A stretch of 64,000 nt of DNA from Gymnogyps californianus (taxonomy: Eukaryota > Chordata > Aves > Accipitriformes > Cathartidae): the NCBI RefSeq assembly GCF_018139145.2, contig NC_059486.1, forward strand, positions 186,001-250,000, written 5' to 3'. How positions within the stretch are numbered: position 1 is the stretch's first letter; each line of letters starts with the position of its first letter. The translations under genes were made by a program, and so were the position numbers. Positions 57,691 through 64,000 of this stretch are shown here, piece after piece. A model generated the notes under the pieces. The model was not told the origin of the DNA. It saw nothing but the letters and a program-made list of their open reading frames with translations, and did not search any database.

Positions 57691-57859
57691 GCAGGCAGGG
57701 CGGGCAGGGCGGGCAGCGCTGCCTGCGGGCGCGGTGCGGCTCCTCCAGCCGCAGGGGACGGTGGGCAGGAACCGGCCCCTCGGCACCGCGCACCGGGCGC
57801 TGCAGCTCCTCGTCCTGCTCCGCTCCGGCGGGGGAGCGCGGAGACCTCCTGCCCACGGC
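57672..57859 (+). repeat. Truncated third copy of the unit start
   Basis: This matches the first 189 bases of unit A with one base fewer in the GGCAGG run. Identity stops abruptly after GCCCACGGC at 57859, where units A and B continue AGGGGTAGG and this copy continues into unique sequence leading to the P2RX2 exon. It marks the right edge of the tandem array. Confidence 0.85.
57728..57859 (+). pseudogene. P2RX2: P2RX2 exon-1-like fragment at the right edge of the array
   Basis: Third copy of the GRNRPLG...LLVLL fragment. It lies 770 bases upstream of the recognisable P2X exon at 58631 and on the same strand, so this may be the original location from which the other two copies came. No P2X exons 2-7 are visible between the two. 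Confidence 0.45.
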
Positions 57860-58630
57860 CTGCCCGTGCCGAGGGCCCCGGGAGCCGGGCTGGGGTGAGG
57901 TGCGGGAGGACCAGGCGTCAGGCGCAGCTGGAGCGGGGCAGTGCCACCTCCCAGGGACTCCATCCCGTGTCTGACGGGATGAGTGACGGGTGGCCGAGGA
58001 GCAAAGCATCCCTGCAGAGCCCTGCCTGCCCTCTGCACCTGCGGGAGCAGCTAAATCCTACCCAGGAGAGGAACCCAGCGCTGCTCCATCCTGCTGCCAG
58101 TGTCTGCACCCCTTGTCCAGCCCCAACATCTTCCAGTCCTTTGTGGCCCTCCACTCTGGCTCTGGAGCTGCTTGGTGCCCAGCCAGCTCATTTGAGAAGC
58201 CTGTTACTGGGGCAGAGCACTCCGGGCCAGTGCGAATGGCATCCTTGGCAAGGGCCTGCGGCCCAGCACTGATGGCAACCCAGCCTCGTCCTGCTGGGGC
58301 GGTGAGAGTGGGGCTGTGCTTTGTGGCTGGGTGAGAGCAGTGTGGATTGCGGGGGTGCTGTGCCCGTGGTGGGTGCCGTGCCCGTGGTGGGTGCCATGCC
58401 CCAGGGATGCCATACCCGTGGAGATGCTGTGACCCCAGGGATGCCATGCCTGTGGGGAAGCTGAGCCCGTGGGGGTTGCCGTGCCCATTTGGGTGCTGTG
58501 ACTGTGGGATTGCCATGCCTGCGGGGCTGCCATGCTCATTTGGATGTCATGTCCCGGTGGTGCCGTGCCCATTCGGATGCTGTGCCCGTGGCATGCTGGC
58601 GCTGTGCGAAGTCTGCCGGTCCTGCTGCAG
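57860..58630. other. Unique sequence between array edge and P2X exon
   Basis: No P2X exons are visible in any frame. From about 58340 it becomes a degenerate short-period repeat. Probably a rearranged P2RX2 intron. Confidence 0.5.
58340..58600. repeat. Degenerate minisatellite in P2RX2 remnant
   Basis: Repeats of 15-20 bases built on GTGCTGTGCCCGTGGTGG, GTGCCATGCCCCAGGG and similar. Confidence 0.75.
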
Positions 58631-58761
58631 GGTGGGGTGATCAGTGTGACCATCAGCTGGAACTGCAACCTGGACCTGTCTGACAGCAACTGCAACCCCT
58701 GCTACTCCTTCCGTCGCCTCCAACCCAAAAGGACTTTGGCTTCGCCCGGCTACAACTACAT
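58631..58761 (+). CDS. P2RX2: P2X purinoceptor exon (P2RX2, partial or decayed gene)
   Basis: Acceptor CTGCTGCAG, donor AT/gtgatg. It encodes [20 protein letters not shown], then [23 protein letters not shown], the P2X extracellular segment usually written G(V/I)..I.W.C.LD....C.P.YSFRRLD....SPGYNFR. P2X receptors are ATP-gated cation channels of the plasma membrane. The expected next exon (FAKYY...IKA(Y/F)GIRFD) and the second transmembrane helix are not found before the poly(A) signal at 59147, and exons 2-7 are missing upstream. Position tail to tail with POLE identifies P2RX2 rather than a paralogue. The gene looks non-functional here, unless exons are lost from the assembly. Confidence 0.7.
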
Positions 58762-58904
58762 GTGATGGCCCTGTCCCCACCATGGTCCCCCTGCCCTGCG
58801 TCCTTCTCCAGCCCTGTCCCACCATCACCACAGCACCTATTGGTCTCCTCTGAGGATTCTCCTTGGTGGGGGGGGGCATTGCCCTGGGGGTGCTCCAGCC
58901 TCGG

Positions 58905-58974
58905 CCAGCCCATCCCATCCCATCCCATCCCATCCCATCCATCCCATCCCATCCCATCCCATCCCAGGTACCAC
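58905..58974 (+). repeat. (CCCAT)n microsatellite
   Basis: About 13 pentamers with one 4-base interruption, downstream of the P2X exon. Confidence 0.95.
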
Positions 58975-59146
58975 CAGAGCTGGAAAGGGCCATGGTGGCA
59001 GGGTGGGATAACGCTCGCTCTGCCTGAGACCGTCTGAGTTGCTCCCCAGCTCCGAGTGACCTGCTGCCCCCAGGAGGAGTTGCGCCCATGGACGGGTGGG
59101 ACGTGTCCTACAGCCACCTGCTACCGCTGCCAGCCCCGGGCTTGTC

Positions 59147-59152
59147 AATAAA
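59147..59152 (+). terminator. Poly(A) signal AATAAA, probable P2RX2 3' end
   Basis: GTCAATAAACC followed by CACAGTGCTCAGC. It is on the P2RX2 strand, and about 730 bases from the POLE signal on the other strand. Confidence 0.5.
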
Positions 59153-59860
59153 CCACAGTGCTCAGCATCCCTGCCTCGGGCTGCTCACTGCACGTGAAAT
59201 GGAGGGGACATGGGTGTCACAGCTGGTGGCTGTGTCCCCCTGCTCAAGCTCTGCAGTGCCATGGTAGGGACATGCACAGCCCCCAGCCGTGGTGGGGAGC
59301 TGGAGGGACATGGGGCTGCTTGCCCTGCTGCAGTGATGTGGGAACAGGCCAGGGTCCCCCCAGCCCTCTATGGGCACCATCCCTGCCCACAAGCTGCCTG
59401 CAGAACCTTACACAGGCAGGGGCCTGCTGGGGTAGGCAAGGGCGCGCTGCTGGGCTCCCCTGCCTTGATTTAGGTGGCATTGCCACCCCCGAAGGGCAGT
59501 GCTACTGCAAGAGGAGGTCACCCCTGACTGCATCCCGAGAGCAGAGCCAAGCCCCCGGGAAGCACAGGAGGGGCTCTGGCTGCAGCCCTGGGGCCTCTTT
59601 CCCCCCAGGAAGGCAGGAGCAGAGGCAGGGCCAGGCCAGAGGCACGTACTGAAGCGCAGGCTGCAGCCAGATGCGCACTTGATGGCAGGGAGCCACTGTC
59701 GCATTAGGGGCCAGCGCTGCCCCTCCGGTGCTGGCAGCCCCTTCCCCTGGAGCTGGAGGGGGACAGCTGGGGGGCACTGCCAGGCTGCAGCCTTCCTGCC
59801 CCCATGGGTGGGAGCTGTGGGCCACAGCCCCTGCTTCCTCCCTCCCCAGAAACTACACCT
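59153..59860. other. Intergenic sequence between convergent P2RX2 and POLE
   Basis: GC-rich, with no gene, RNA or known repeat recognised. Confidence 0.5.
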
Positions 59861-59875
59861 GCTTTCTACAATCTA

Positions 59876-59881
59876 TTTATT
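59876..59881 (-). terminator. POLE: POLE poly(A) signal
   Basis: TTTATT on the + strand (AATAAA on -), 256 bases after the POLE stop codon. Confidence 0.75.
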
Positions 59882-60136
59882 TATAGAAATTCAACATTAA
59901 AACCACAGCTGGGGGCCAGCACAGACCTGTGGAGCACAGCTCCAGCCCCTGGTGCCCCCAGAGCCCCAGGGCAGGCAGCTGCGGGTAGGACAGCCCCCAG
60001 CTCCTGCCTTCCCTCCCTCACCGCAGGAGAGGAAGCACAGCTTCTCTGGGGTCTGGCGCATGGCCAAGGGGGTCCATGACCGCTCTGCCATGGATGTGAG
60101 GGCATGGCCCCGGTGCCCCGACCAGCACCCACCACC

Positions 60137-64000
<3,864 letters not shown>

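Overview
This is vertebrate, almost certainly bird, nuclear DNA. The evidence is intron-split genes with vertebrate protein matches, avian CR1 LINE sequence (a CR1 ORF1 segment and a CR1 3' end), avian ERVL-type LTRs (start TGTC, end GACA, 5-bp target duplication), and the convergent P2RX2/POLE gene pair. A 500-base N block marks an assembly gap.

Layout: the window is dominated by a direct tandem duplication of a unit of about 29 kb. Unit A is 1-29161, unit B is 29162-57671, and a third copy breaks off after about 190 bases at 57859. Each unit contains, in order: a GC-rich boundary with a P2RX2 exon-1-like fragment; a (CAG)n tract; a CGAGC pentamer array; the meiotic telomere-tether gene MAJIN on the + strand over about 12 kb; a rearranged block with a CR1 ORF1 fragment and a 0.7-kb repeated block; a minisatellite with a unit of about 145 bp (about 59 copies in A, about 38 in B); and a second GC-rich stretch ending in an inverted CGAGC array. 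The window begins inside such a boundary array, so more units may lie to the left.

MAJIN in unit B can be read through ten consecutive exons as an open frame of 283 codons. It has the conserved N-terminal domain, a basic linker and a C-terminal hydrophobic segment. In unit A the first seven exons are also open, but exons 8 and 9 carry three single-base losses in homopolymers that break the frame. These could be real decay or consensus errors, since sequence near the gap shows other single-base losses. The units also differ by a solo LTR (B only), a 555-bp deletion in a CR1 (B), a 1.3-kb segment (B only) and a nested block duplication (A only).

To the right (57860-64000) lies single-copy sequence: a reduced P2RX2 remnant (one recognisable exon and a polyadenylation signal, + strand), then the ten 3'-terminal coding exons of POLE on the - strand. 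All POLE splice phases match and the frame is open to the stop. P2RX2 and POLE are tail to tail, as in mammals. MAJIN is a meiotic gene of the inner nuclear membrane and POLE a replicative polymerase. Their adjacency here reflects genome rearrangement, not a shared pathway.
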